Assembly: GCA_030431585.1 (NCBI GenBank)
Contig: JAUIIQ010000002.1
Location: 1-64,000, forward strand
Origin: Gammaproteobacteria bacterium
GTDB lineage: Bacteria > Pseudomonadota > Gammaproteobacteria > Pseudomonadales > Halieaceae
DNA: 64,000 nt
Direction of reading: 5' to 3'
Part shown: positions 38,963 to 49,180 of the stretch, in pieces
How positions within the stretch are numbered: position 1 is the first letter of the stretch
How the letters are laid out: each line of letters begins with the position of its first letter
Program-made: the position numbers and the translations under genes
Notes under the pieces: model-generated
Database searches by the model: none
Told to the model about the DNA's origin: nothing
Seen by the model: the letters and a program-made list of their open reading frames with translations, nothing else

Positions 38963-39940
38963 ATGCTTGCCTATATCATCCGACGCCTGCTCTACGCCAT
39001 CCCCATTCTCATTGGTGTTAATCTACTCACTTTTACCCTGTTTTTTGTGGTCAATTCGCCTGACGACATGGCGGTGTCGCAGCTGGGCGAGAAGTACGTA
39101 ACCCCTGAGGCTATCGCTGCCTGGAAGGTAAAAAACGGCTACGACAAACCCCTGTTTGTGAATCCCGACGCGGCGGGAGTTGCGGCGTTCACCGAAACCA
39201 TTTTCTTTAACAAGTCAGTGAAACTGTTCGCCTTTGACTTTGGGCGGTCAGAAAGTGGCCGCGATATCACTACGGATGTGTCCACGCGCATGTGGCCAAG
39301 CCTGGCGGTGGCCCTGCCGACGTTTGTGATCGGTATCTGGGTGAATATTTGTGTGGCGCTGATGGTAGTGATGTTTCACGCCACGCGCCTGGACCGCTGG
39401 GCGGTCTTCCTGTTTGTATCGCTCATGTCTATCTCGTACCTGTTCTATATCATCGGGGGGCAATATCTGGTGGCCAAAACCTGGCGGCTGGTACCGGTGT
39501 CCGGCTTCCACACCGATGGGCAGGTTTGGCGATTTCTGATTCTCCCTGTGCTGGTGGGTGTAATCGCGGGCATCGGATCCGGCGCGCGCTGGTACCGTAC
39601 GCTGTTTCTCGAGGAGGCCAACCAGGACTACGTGCGAACCGCGCGTGCCAAGGGCGCGAGTGAGATCAGTATTTTATTTCGGCACATCCTGCCCAACGCC
39701 CTCATTCCAATTCTCACCGGAGTAGTGGTGCTGATACCTGCCTTGTTTATGGGCAGTTTATTGATCGAGTCCTTCTTCGGCATTCCCGGGCTGGGCAGTT
39801 ACATGCTGGATGCCATCAAGTCACAGGACTTCGCCATAGTGCGCACCATGGTGTTTATCGGCTCCATTCTTTACATCATCGGCCTGATCCTGACTGACAT
39901 TTCCTACACCTGGGCTGATCCCCGGGTGCGGTTGAACTGA
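38963..39940 (+). CDS. peptide-type ABC transporter permease (DppB/OppB-like)
   Basis: MLAYIIRRLLYAIPILIGVNLLTFTLFF; DYVRTARAKGASEISILFRHILPNALIPI. Confidence 0.9.
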   Translation: MLAYIIRRLLYAIPILIGVNLLTFTLFFVVNSPDDMAVSQLGEKYVTPEAIAAWKVKNGYDKPLFVNPDAAGVAAFTETIFFNKSVKLFAFDFGRSESGRDITTDVSTRMWPSLAVALPTFVIGIWVNICVALMVVMFHATRLDRWAVFLFVSLMSISYLFYIIGGQYLVAKTWRLVPVSGFHTDGQVWRFLILPVLVGVIAGIGSGARWYRTLFLEEANQDYVRTARAKGASEISILFRHILPNALIPILTGVVVLIPALFMGSLLIESFFGIPGLGSYMLDAIKSQDFAIVRTMVFIGSILYIIGLILTDISYTWADPRVRLN

Positions 39941-39953
39941 GGGCTGGCTGCAG

Positions 39954-41324
39954 ATGAAACCTGTCCTGCTATGGTCCGATGCACTGATCTTCCTGTTGGT
40001 CATCGCCCTGATCCTGTTTTTTTATCGCCTTCGCCGGGACCCGCAGACCCGGGAACGCTGGGGCCAGGTGTTCTCCTCGCGGTTGGGCATGGTTACTTTT
40101 ACGCTCATCATGACCTACGTCGGCATCGCCCTGTTGGACTCTCTGCATTTCCGTAAAGCGCTGGATAATCCTGAAAGCCTGCAGACCGAAGAGGTGTTCT
40201 ACGACAATAAAGTCACCAGCGTTCTGGATATCCTGCTTCAGGGCATGGGAGAGCGTTTTGAGCGTACGTATTCGGCGCCTTTTGCCCTGATGTCGTTCGA
40301 GAAGAAGAACATGCGCGATGCCCAGGGCAATGATATTCGTGACTTTCCGCCTCTGAAGCACGCGGGTACACATCTGGAGGACCCCTCCGAGCGCGGCGCA
40401 GACATTCTTTCGCGCAGCCTTACGGCACTGCTCTGGGGGCTGTTGTTGTCTGCTGTGGTCATCGCGCCACAGTGGCTGATGTTGCGCACCAGCGCCAATC
40501 CCTGGCACGCATCCTGGGCGGTGCAGGCGGCGGTGCTGTGCTTCTTCACCTGGCTGGTCAGCATCAGTCACTACTATCACGTGCTGGGTACGGATCGTGG
40601 CGGTGCTGACGTTGCCTACCAGAGCCTGAAGGGAATTCGCACCGGTGTATTGCTGGGCACGCTGTCGACGCTGGTGATGTTGCCTATAGCGGTTACGCTG
40701 GGCGTAATGGCGGGCTATTTCAAGGGCTGGGTAGACGACCTGGTGCAATACCTTTACACGACGCTCAGTTCGATCCCCGGCATCCTGCTGATCGCGGCCT
40801 CGGTGCTGTTGTTCCAGGTTTATATCGACCTCAACCCGGACTTCTTTTCCATTGGCATGGAGAAAGCCGACGCGCGCTTTATCGCGCTGTGTTTCATACT
40901 TGGGGTGACCAGCTGGTCGTCCCTGTGCCGGCTGATCCGCGCGGAAACGCTGAAGATCAGCCAGCTCGGCTATGTGCAGGCGGCGCACGCCTTCGGCGTA
41001 TCCCATACCCGCATACTGTCGCGTCATATCCTGCCCAACGTGGTGCATATCATCCTCATTACCTTTGTGCTGGACTTCAGTGCACTGGTACTGGCGGAGG
41101 CGGTGTTGTCCTACATAGGCGTGGGTATCGATCCATCCATGGGTAGCTGGGGCAATATGATAAACGGCGCTCGCTCGGAGCTGTCGCGAGAGCCGGCCAT
41201 ATGGTGGACGCTGACCGGCGCGTTTTTCTTTATGTTCATTCTCGTGTTGGCGGCCAACCTGTTCTCGGACCTGGTGCGTGATGCGTTTGACCCGCGCACC
41301 GCGGCGCGGAGGTCGGAGGCATGA
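39954..41324 (+). CDS. peptide-type ABC transporter permease (DppC/OppC-like)
   Basis: GYVQAAHAFGVSHTRILSRHILPNVVHIILI (EAA loop). Confidence 0.9.
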   Translation: MKPVLLWSDALIFLLVIALILFFYRLRRDPQTRERWGQVFSSRLGMVTFTLIMTYVGIALLDSLHFRKALDNPESLQTEEVFYDNKVTSVLDILLQGMGERFERTYSAPFALMSFEKKNMRDAQGNDIRDFPPLKHAGTHLEDPSERGADILSRSLTALLWGLLLSAVVIAPQWLMLRTSANPWHASWAVQAAVLCFFTWLVSISHYYHVLGTDRGGADVAYQSLKGIRTGVLLGTLSTLVMLPIAVTLGVMAGYFKGWVDDLVQYLYTTLSSIPGILLIAASVLLFQVYIDLNPDFFSIGMEKADARFIALCFILGVTSWSSLCRLIRAETLKISQLGYVQAAHAFGVSHTRILSRHILPNVVHIILITFVLDFSALVLAEAVLSYIGVGIDPSMGSWGNMINGARSELSREPAIWWTLTGAFFFMFILVLAANLFSDLVRDAFDPRTAARRSEA

Positions 41325-42928
41325 GTACAAAAAAAGACATACGCATGCGGATAGAAGGCCTGCGGGTAGAGTTGGCAGAGTCCGGCGTCGAAATTCTCAA
41401 GGGGATTTCGCTGGAACTGGAAGCCGGTAAGGTCTTCGCGCTTGTGGGTGAGTCCGGCAGCGGGAAATCCGTTACCTCAATGGCGGCGATGCGCTTGCTC
41501 CCGGATGCTTTGAAAATTACCGGCGGCTCTGTTCAGGTGGGTGAGCAAGATCTTTTCGATCTGTCTGAGTCAAAGATGCAGACCGTACGGGGCCGTCGCG
41601 TGGCGATGATTTTTCAGAACGCCATGACCGCTCTGAACCCGGTGCAGACTGTTGGCCAGCAGGTTGCGGAAACACTGAAATTGCATACTTCGTTGCGCGC
41701 AGATGCGCTGCGTCAACGCGTGGTGCAGCTCTTTACGGAGGTGGGCATCCCGGATCCAGCGCAACGATTTTCCTTTTACCCTCACCAGCTGTCTGGTGGC
41801 CAGCAGCAGCGGGTGATGATTGCCATGGCGCTGGCTTGCGAACCAGAGGTGTTGATTGCTGACGAGCCCACCACAGCGCTGGATGTAACGATCCAGGAGC
41901 AGGTGCTGCAGCTCATTCGCGAGCTGACCCGGTCGCGGGAACTGGCCGTGCTGCTGATTACTCACGACATGGGTGTGGTACGCAATACCGCCGATGACGT
42001 GGCGGTGATGTATCGCGGGGAAATTATTGAGCGAGCACCGGTAGACGTGTTTTTTCATGCACCAAAGGAGGCATACAGCCGTCGCCTGATTGATGCACTG
42101 CCGGATCTGACACAGTTTCAAAGCGCCGCCATCGAAGAGCCATTGCTTGAGCTTGAAGAAGTGAAAGTCCATTTCCCTGTGCGCAAGGGCGTGCTGCAGC
42201 GTGTCGTTGATGTAACGCGTGCAGTGGACGGGGTGTCACTCAAGATCGGTCGTGGAGAAACCTATGCCCTGGTGGGCGAGTCCGGCAGTGGCAAGTCTAC
42301 ATTGGGGCGCGCCATTCTGAATCTGGAGGCGGTGGCCGGCGGCAGCGTGCGGTTCAACGGTGTGTCGATCGAGCACCTCGGACGCAGGGCGATGTTGCCT
42401 TACCGCAAGCAGATACAGGTGATCTTCCAGAACCCTTACTCGTCGATGAATCCGCGCATGACCGTAGGCGAGATCATCGCAGAAGGCATGGTGAGCCTGG
42501 GCCTTGGTTTGGACGCGGTGCAGCGCCAGGAAAGAATCGATGACCTGCTCACTCGTGTGCAGTTGGGGCCTGAGTATGCGACGCGTTATCCCCACGAGTT
42601 TTCTGGCGGCCAGTTGCAGCGCATTGCCATAGCCCGGGCACTGGCGGTGAACCCGGAGTTGATTATCTGCGACGAGCCAACGAGCGCACTGGACGTCAGC
42701 ATTCGCTCCGAGGTACTTGACCTGCTGCGTGCGCTGCAGCAGGAGTTCGGGGTGTCTTACCTGTTTATTACACACGACCTGTCTATTATTCCCAGCCTGG
42801 CGCACCATGTAGGTGTGATGCAATACGGCAAGCTGGTCGAGCAGGGCAGCGCGGAGCAGATACTGACGCGACCCGGGCACCCGTATACGCAAGCGCTGTT
42901 GAACTCGGTGCCCCGAATGGATCCCTGA
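41321..42928 (+). CDS. ABC transporter fused dual ATP-binding protein (DppD-DppF-like)
   Basis: Two Walker A ([22 protein letters not shown]), two signature motifs ([16 protein letters not shown]). ATGA overlap with the permease. Confidence 0.95.
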   Translation: MSTKKDIRMRIEGLRVELAESGVEILKGISLELEAGKVFALVGESGSGKSVTSMAAMRLLPDALKITGGSVQVGEQDLFDLSESKMQTVRGRRVAMIFQNAMTALNPVQTVGQQVAETLKLHTSLRADALRQRVVQLFTEVGIPDPAQRFSFYPHQLSGGQQQRVMIAMALACEPEVLIADEPTTALDVTIQEQVLQLIRELTRSRELAVLLITHDMGVVRNTADDVAVMYRGEIIERAPVDVFFHAPKEAYSRRLIDALPDLTQFQSAAIEEPLLELEEVKVHFPVRKGVLQRVVDVTRAVDGVSLKIGRGETYALVGESGSGKSTLGRAILNLEAVAGGSVRFNGVSIEHLGRRAMLPYRKQIQVIFQNPYSSMNPRMTVGEIIAEGMVSLGLGLDAVQRQERIDDLLTRVQLGPEYATRYPHEFSGGQLQRIAIARALAVNPELIICDEPTSALDVSIRSEVLDLLRALQQEFGVSYLFITHDLSIIPSLAHHVGVMQYGKLVEQGSAEQILTRPGHPYTQALLNSVPRMDP

Positions 42929-42929
42929 G

Positions 42930-42947
42930 GGCTTGTCCCGACAAGCC
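42930..42947 (+). terminator. short hairpin after the ABC operon (no U-tract)
   Basis: ggcttgtc-cc-gacaagcc immediately after the stop at 42928. Confidence 0.4.
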
Positions 42948-43171
42948 AGTCTGGTACGCTGAAGGAGCCACCTGTTTGTGCAACAAGTGATCAGGAAGAG
43001 AAGGAATCAGGTGGCAGATGTGTCAGTCCACGGCGCCTGGCCGAAACTGGCATAACAGGCTGGCAAAAACACAACATTCCCGTGGCGTCGGTCATGGGCA
43101 AGAACAGTTAACCCTGGATACATTTTTCAGACAAAGCAGTTAATCCCATCGAAAAAGGCAGGAGAAGTGCC

Positions 43172-45721
43172 ATGAGAAGCGCCATCAAATATAAGAGAAA
43201 ACCATTGGTAGCATGCCTGGCAGCGGCGGCTGCCGCGTTGACGACGACACCTGCCGCGGTGGCACAGTCGGAGCGGGCCATGCTCGAGGAAATTGTAGTC
43301 GTGGCGCGTAAGCGCAGTGAGAGTTTGCAGGATGTGCCTATTGCTGTAACCGCTTTCACTGAATCCACGATCAAGGATGCGGGTATCGAGCGCCCGGAGG
43401 ATTTCATCAGTCTTACCTCTAATGTGAGCATGCTCAATACGGTGAATGCCGGCGACACGCAGGTCACCATCCGCGGGATCGTATCGACTCGCGATGCTGA
43501 ATCCACTTTCGCTTATGTAGTGGACGGTGTGCTGATCACCAATCCGAACGGGTTCAACGAAGAGCTGTTCGATATTCAGCAGATTGAAGTTCTGAAAGGG
43601 CCGCAGGGCGCGCTGTACGGGCGCAATGCGGTAGCCGGCGCCATTATCGTCAATACCAAGGCTCCAGCGGAACAACTGGAAGGCAATATCAAAGTAGGTG
43701 CCGGGAACAATGAGTTGCGCAAAATCTCCGGTGGCGTGTCCGGTCCGTTGGGAGACACGCTGGGTGGTCGCTTGTCATTCAGCTATCGCGATACAGATGG
43801 TGCTGACAAGAACTCCTTCACCGGTGAAGATGACGTCATCCAGAACTTTGAAGATACCTCAGTTCGTGGTCGCCTGGTCTGGAACGCCAGCGACAAGCTC
43901 ACGGTTGATGCCCAGGCGGCCTACTCTGAAGTGGAGACCAGCGCAGTGAACTTCAATGCGGTGTTTGGTCTTGATGTGGCAGCGGGAATCGTGGGCAACC
44001 CTGACCTGTACAAGGACGTGAACGATACGGACTTCAGGTATGTCTTCAACGTGCCTCCACAGAATGAGCAGGAGAGCATGTTCTTTTCTGTAAAAGCTGA
44101 TTACGAAATGGATTCTGGCGCGTTGGTTACCGGCATTCTGGCCTATGACGATCTGGACGAATTTCTTTTGTCTGACGGCACCAGTGCCGCTTTTGGTGGT
44201 TACTCCCTTGGTGCCCCTGAATCGGCATCTGCATGTGCGCAGACTTACAACAGCTTCGACCCCTCACTGTTGGTGAGCCCCTTTTACGCCATTCAGGATG
44301 GCAATCCTCCGGGTGTGTTCGTACCGGAATTCGGCGGTTTGAACGGCCTGCTGCCGCCTTACTCACCAACGACCTGTGACGGTTATCAATATCAGGAACG
44401 GAGCCAGTCATCAACGTCACTGGAACTGCGTGTTGCCTCCAGCCCGGGCGAGCGCCTGGAGTGGATGGGTGGTGTTTACTTCCTTGATATAGAGCGTGAC
44501 GTGGTTGTCTCCTATGGTGCTGACCTGGGATTGGGTTATGCGGCCCGCCCCTATACGGGCCCCGACGGCATCAGCCCCACAGACCTGCTCTTCGATGATA
44601 CCTTTGACACCACCGTTTACTCGGCTTACGGCATGGTCTCGTACGACCTGACCGACCAGCAGGAGTTGTCCTTCGCGCTGCGTTATGACCGTGAGGAACG
44701 TGATGTGAGCAACAACGTCCCCAACGTGAACAACGCGCAGATTTTCGGCCTCTTTGGCCCCGCTCCCATCAACCCTGCCTACGATGGCTCCGGCACGGAC
44801 ACAATTCCCGACCGTGACGAGACCTACTCCGAACTGCAGCCCAAGTTAACCTGGCGCTGGAGCGCGACCGAGAACCTGTCGACGTACGCGTCCTACGGAG
44901 TGGGTTTCCGCAGCGGCGGCTTTAACAGTATCGGTAGTGAAGACCTCATCACCAATAACTATGGAAGCTTTGCGACCGCGCCGCAGAATATCAGGGATGA
45001 CTACGACGAAGAGGTTTCCAAGACCTTTGAGCTGGGCTTCAAGTCTGAATTGCTGGACAGGACCCTGCAGCTCAATGCGGCGGTGTTTTACACAGAAGTT
45101 GAGGACAATCAGTTCTTCAGTTTCTATGCCGGAAGTTTTGGCCTGTTGCGAGTGGTCAACAACATCGACGAGGTGACGGTAAAAGGGTTTGAGCTTGACG
45201 GGCGGTGGCTGGCTACAGAGTGGCTGAGCATTTACGGTAGCTATGGTTACACCGACGGAGAGATCGACAAGAACAGTAACCGTCCCTACACCGAAGGCAA
45301 TGAGTTGCCCTATGCGCCAGAGTCGACAGCCAATCTGGGTGCCCAGGTGAACTTCCCTGTCAGTGGTGCATTGTCACTTATTGGCCGCCTTGACTGGGTC
45401 TATACCGGCGAGACCTGGTTCCACACCGTGCAGGATAACGCGGGCATCATCAACTCGTTCACCGATCTCTCGGCAACCTATGGCGTTCCCGGTTTCGGCT
45501 TTGGCCCTGCCAATTTCAGCCGCTCAAAGCGTGACGCCTATGACATCATGAACCTGCGCGTTTCCCTTGAAGCTGAGCATTGGGAAATTACGGCCTGGGG
45601 ACGCAATATCACTGACGAAGAGTACCTTGAGGAAGTGATTCCCGCGCCGGAATTTGGTGGATCCTTTGCTCACGACTCTCTTGGCCGGACCTACGGCCTG
45701 GACCTGACCTACAGGTTCTGA
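43172..45721 (+). CDS. TonB-dependent receptor
   Basis: Signal peptide, LEEIVVVARKRSESLQDVPIAVTAFT (TonB box/plug), IEVLKGPQGALYGRNAVAGAI, terminal ...GLDLTYRF. Confidence 0.95.
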   Translation: MRSAIKYKRKPLVACLAAAAAALTTTPAAVAQSERAMLEEIVVVARKRSESLQDVPIAVTAFTESTIKDAGIERPEDFISLTSNVSMLNTVNAGDTQVTIRGIVSTRDAESTFAYVVDGVLITNPNGFNEELFDIQQIEVLKGPQGALYGRNAVAGAIIVNTKAPAEQLEGNIKVGAGNNELRKISGGVSGPLGDTLGGRLSFSYRDTDGADKNSFTGEDDVIQNFEDTSVRGRLVWNASDKLTVDAQAAYSEVETSAVNFNAVFGLDVAAGIVGNPDLYKDVNDTDFRYVFNVPPQNEQESMFFSVKADYEMDSGALVTGILAYDDLDEFLLSDGTSAAFGGYSLGAPESASACAQTYNSFDPSLLVSPFYAIQDGNPPGVFVPEFGGLNGLLPPYSPTTCDGYQYQERSQSSTSLELRVASSPGERLEWMGGVYFLDIERDVVVSYGADLGLGYAARPYTGPDGISPTDLLFDDTFDTTVYSAYGMVSYDLTDQQELSFALRYDREERDVSNNVPNVNNAQIFGLFGPAPINPAYDGSGTDTIPDRDETYSELQPKLTWRWSATENLSTYASYGVGFRSGGFNSIGSEDLITNNYGSFATAPQNIRDDYDEEVSKTFELGFKSELLDRTLQLNAAVFYTEVEDNQFFSFYAGSFGLLRVVNNIDEVTVKGFELDGRWLATEWLSIYGSYGYTDGEIDKNSNRPYTEGNELPYAPESTANLGAQVNFPVSGALSLIGRLDWVYTGETWFHTVQDNAGIINSFTDLSATYGVPGFGFGPANFSRSKRDAYDIMNLRVSLEAEHWEITAWGRNITDEEYLEEVIPAPEFGGSFAHDSLGRTYGLDLTYRF

Positions 45722-45736
45722 TGACAGTCGTTTGAT

Positions 45737-45766
45737 GTCATTCAGCACCTTCGGGTGCTGAATGAC
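45737..45766 (+). promoter_or_regulatory. perfect 13-bp RNA hairpin with UUCG tetraloop between TBDR and racemase genes
   Basis: gtcattcagcacc-ttcg-ggtgctgaatgac, fully complementary, not followed by a T-run. Confidence 0.85.
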
Positions 45767-45797
45767 GCTACCAACAACTGCAAACAGGAGTCTGGAA

Positions 45798-46544
45798 ATG
45801 GGAAAAAAAGTTAAAGTCATTGTCCCAATCCCCATGGATGAGGCTGGAGTAGCCAATCGCGCCTCGCAACTGTCGGGAGATATGATTGCGCCGGGGTTTG
45901 ATGTGGAGTTTGTCGCTGTCAACTGGGGGGCTGCCCTGGGCGACAGTTACTATGACACCATGCTGATGGACATGAGCGTATTTGAGAGCGGGCTAAAAGC
46001 TGAAGAAGAGGGGTATGACGCAGTCTGTATCGATACGGTTAGCGACTCGGGTCTGTATGCATTGCGCTCGCGTCTGTCTATTCCGGTGATCGGCCCCGGG
46101 CAGGCCGCCGCGCATGCCGCCTGTATGCTGGGGCACCGTTTCTCTTTCATCACTATGTGGGACGAATGGTTCCCGCTGTACAAAAAAATCCTGACTGAGT
46201 ACAAACTGGAGAGTCGCTGTGCGTCGCTGCGCTCCATCAAAACGCGGCCTGACCTGGCAGAACTGCTCGCCGGTAAGGAAGAAGTCATATTCAAGAAACT
46301 GGAGACGGAAAGCCTGCGTGCGATAGAAGAGGACGGTGCTGACGTGATTGTCCTGGGTTCGACCACCATGCACCAGTCGCACGCCTATTTACGTGATGTG
46401 CTGCCGGTGCCGGTGATAAACCCCGGGCAGATAGCGTACAAGTTCTGTGAGGTGTTTCTTGAACTGGGCCTTACCCACAGCAAGACGGCATTTCCCTCGC
46501 CGGAGATGCCCAACGATGAGATGGTGCTTTCTCGCGGCCAGTAG
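45798..46544 (+). CDS. Asp/Glu/hydantoin racemase family protein
   Basis: MGKKVKVIVPIPMDEAG; DAVCIDTVSDSGLYALRSRLSIPVIGPGQAAAHAACMLGHRFSFIT; DVIVLGSTTMHQ. Confidence 0.82.
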   Translation: MGKKVKVIVPIPMDEAGVANRASQLSGDMIAPGFDVEFVAVNWGAALGDSYYDTMLMDMSVFESGLKAEEEGYDAVCIDTVSDSGLYALRSRLSIPVIGPGQAAAHAACMLGHRFSFITMWDEWFPLYKKILTEYKLESRCASLRSIKTRPDLAELLAGKEEVIFKKLETESLRAIEEDGADVIVLGSTTMHQSHAYLRDVLPVPVINPGQIAYKFCEVFLELGLTHSKTAFPSPEMPNDEMVLSRGQ

Positions 46545-46576
46545 CGACAACCCTAACGAAAAACAGGAGTAATCCT

Positions 46577-46972
46577 ATGGCAGATCTACCTTACGAATAC
46601 TACGTGGATATCGTTACCAAGCGGTATTTCGACGGCGTTGACAACTACAATATGGAACAGGTTCTGGATTGTTTTCACGAGGACGCAGTATTGACCGAGG
46701 TGACGTCCATGACGGTTCACGAGGGACGTGATGCGGGAATACGCACTATGTTCGAGGGCCTTTTTGCGGCACATGACCGCATCTGGCACGGTAACTTCGT
46801 GCACACTGGCGATACTGAAACCCAGGCGATCTGCTCGCAATTTTCTGTAGAGGTCACACCCAAGGGCGCTGCTGATTTTCTACGCTATGAAAACTGTAAC
46901 CGTTTCTATCTCAAAGACGGCAAGTTCGACCGGGTGTTCGTGTATATGAGTGGTGAAAACCTGCTCAAGTGA
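46577..46972 (+). CDS. NTF2/SnoaL-like protein (copy 1)
   Basis: YFDGVDNYNMEQVLDCFHEDAVLTE...HEGRDAGIRTMFEGLF...VFVYMSGENLLK. Confidence 0.85.
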   Translation: MADLPYEYYVDIVTKRYFDGVDNYNMEQVLDCFHEDAVLTEVTSMTVHEGRDAGIRTMFEGLFAAHDRIWHGNFVHTGDTETQAICSQFSVEVTPKGAADFLRYENCNRFYLKDGKFDRVFVYMSGENLLK

Positions 46973-47007
46973 ATTCACGCTGATACCACCAACAAGAGGA
47001 CGCTATT

Positions 47008-47406
47008 ATGCAATACCAATCATCTCTGGGGCGTGAAGGACTGGTCGATCTGGCGCTGCAGCAGTATTTTGCCAACGTTGATAAGAAGGACCTCGATGCC
47101 GTTCTGGATTGCTTTCACGACAATGCCATGATTACCGTGCAAACCGCATTTACGGTTCATGCCGGGAAAGAGAACATCCGGCGCATGTTCGTGGACTTTA
47201 TGGGCGCCTGGGAAACCATTGTCCACCGTGATTTTACCTGCACGGTTGACGAAACCAATGGACGTATCACGGCCTGCTTTACCGCCGAACTGACCGACAA
47301 TGATGGCAATACCACAGTGCTGCATAACACCAATTTCTGGCGCATAAGAGAGAACAAGTTTCAGGAAGTGTACATCTACATGAGTGGTGAGAACCCTCTC
47401 ACTTGA
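47008..47406 (+). CDS. NTF2/SnoaL-like protein (copy 2, paralog)
   Basis: YFANVDKKDLDAVLDCFHDNAMITV...HAGKENIRRMFVDFM...VYIYMSGENPLT. Confidence 0.85.
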   Translation: MQYQSSLGREGLVDLALQQYFANVDKKDLDAVLDCFHDNAMITVQTAFTVHAGKENIRRMFVDFMGAWETIVHRDFTCTVDETNGRITACFTAELTDNDGNTTVLHNTNFWRIRENKFQEVYIYMSGENPLT

Positions 47407-47418
47407 TTGCCGGCATCG

Positions 47419-47440
47419 GGGCGCCAGGAAAGGCGCCCTT
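47419..47440 (+). terminator. GC-rich hairpin after the second NTF2-like gene
   Basis: gggcgcc-aggaaa-ggcgccc followed by tt; weak T-tract. Confidence 0.5.
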
Positions 47441-47518
47441 GTCGGTCCTGGTAAGTTGCACCGCTTAAACGCAAACGCTGAGCCCAGGCTGCGGGCTGGC
47501 CATTTCAGTTCAGGCCCT

Positions 47519-48730
47519 TCAAAGGTTTTGCATAAGGTGTGTGCGTCGGCCATTCAGCCAGTACAGCGCCAACAGTGACAGCACGGCGAAACAGGCAAGC
47601 ACCGGAGGGAACGTCAGGCGATCAGCCATGGCACCCATGGTCATTGCGCCAAGGGCAGGGGCTCCCATCGCCAGCATGGTCCACAGGCTGAGTACCCGCC
47701 CCCGGTAGCTGTCATCGACCAGTAGTTGCGCGAGGGCCTGGCTGGAGGTTCCCACCACAGTGGTAATCAGGCTGATCAGCAGAATCAGTATGACGATACC
47801 GGGCAGGTTCGCATTCACTCCAAGCATGGCCACCAGCAGGGCACCCAGGGCAAGCCCTGCGCTCATGATCAACAGCAGTCTTGTCTCGTCGCTGCTCTGG
47901 CGGCTGACTACAAGCCCTCCCATGATTGAGCCCGCTCCAGCGCCGGCGGTGAGTGTGGCCAATGTGGTCGATGTGCCGGACAGCAGTTGGCCGGAGAGCG
48001 CAGGCAGAAGTTCGATGACAGTGCGCCCAAGAAGTGCGTTGACCAGGGTGAAGCCAAATATCAGCCTGATACTGGGGTGATTCCGGGCATAGCGCCAGCC
48101 GTCCACCAGTTGCTGCATGAAGCTGTTCCTGGTGGCTGTCGCCCGTTGCCTGGTTACACCATCGATAGCAAGGAGAAATGGCACAGCCCCAAGCATCAGC
48201 AAGGCAGCGACGATGAATGCCGTGATAGTTGAACTCGCTTGCAGCAAGGCTGCGCCCAGCGCAGGGCCCAGTATCCGCGAGGTATTGAAGGTGACTGCAG
48301 AGTAGCCGATCGCACTGGGTAAGGACTCACGCGGCACGAGCGCAGGCACCAGCGCAAGGCGAATAGGCGTTTGCGCAGAGCTTGCCACGCCCAGCGCAGT
48401 GGAGAATATCAACAGCGCCGGCAGCCCGTAGGCTCCAAGCAACAGGGCGAGACTGGCGAAGACTGCCAGAGCGCCCTGCAAAGACACCGTCCAAAGCAAC
48501 CCATTGCGGGGATTGATGCGGTCTGCGACGATGCCAAACAGGGGCGAAAGTATCAGTGACGGCGCCAACATCAGGCCTGCTACCACGCCCACCCAGGTTG
48601 CCGAGTGGGTAATATCCCAGGCACTCCAACCCAGCAGAAAACGCAGTGTCCAGCCGCCCAGCGTGGAAAAAATCGCCGCCGGAAAGTACCTGCGATAGGG
48701 TGCTGATTTAAAGGCGGATTGCTGCGGCAT
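47519..48730 (-). CDS. MFS transporter
   Basis: 12-TM-like, LSPLFGIVADRINPRNGLLW between TM2 and TM3; EntS-like. Confidence 0.9.
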   Translation of the reverse strand: MPQQSAFKSAPYRRYFPAAIFSTLGGWTLRFLLGWSAWDITHSATWVGVVAGLMLAPSLILSPLFGIVADRINPRNGLLWTVSLQGALAVFASLALLLGAYGLPALLIFSTALGVASSAQTPIRLALVPALVPRESLPSAIGYSAVTFNTSRILGPALGAALLQASSTITAFIVAALLMLGAVPFLLAIDGVTRQRATATRNSFMQQLVDGWRYARNHPSIRLIFGFTLVNALLGRTVIELLPALSGQLLSGTSTTLATLTAGAGAGSIMGGLVVSRQSSDETRLLLIMSAGLALGALLVAMLGVNANLPGIVILILLISLITTVVGTSSQALAQLLVDDSYRGRVLSLWTMLAMGAPALGAMTMGAMADRLTFPPVLACFAVLSLLALYWLNGRRTHLMQNL

Positions 48731-48799
48731 GGCCTCGGTATCCGTGATCGGGTAACGCAGATCTGCAGGGCTGATGAGGCTCCGGGCAACCCCGAGCGG

Positions 48800-49180
48800 C
48801 TAGCTTACCCGGTGCAGAGCACAGATCTTGTTGCCAGAAGGATCACGCAGGTAGGCCAGGTAGAGAGTGCCCGCTACGCCTGTGCGCTCACCGGGCGGAT
48901 CCTCGCATGCGCTGCCACCGTTGGCGAGACCGGCCTCGTGCCAGGCATTGGCCTCTTCCGGGGATTTCGCTGCAAACCCGATGGTACTGCCGTTGCCGTG
49001 GCTTGCCGGTTGACCGTCGATGGGTTTGCTGATTGAAAAAATGCCGGTAGGTGTGAAGTAAAAACAGCGGCCCTTGTCATCTATAACGCCGGGCTCGTGC
49101 CCAAGTGCTCCCAGAACGGCGTCGTAAAAAACTTTTGCGGCCTCGACATCGTCGGCCCCCACCATAATGTGGCTAAACAT
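48800..49180 (-). CDS. VOC (glyoxalase/dioxygenase) family protein
   Basis: MFSHIMVGADDVEAAKVFYDAVLGALGHEPG; AYLRDPSGNKICALHRV. Confidence 0.9.
   Translation of the reverse strand: MFSHIMVGADDVEAAKVFYDAVLGALGHEPGVIDDKGRCFYFTPTGIFSISKPIDGQPASHGNGSTIGFAAKSPEEANAWHEAGLANGGSACEDPPGERTGVAGTLYLAYLRDPSGNKICALHRVS

Noticed and set aside
39969-41330. 453-aa minus-strand ORF
   Set aside because: Antisense shadow of the DppC-like permease, rich in Gln/Arg/His, with no recognisable domain.
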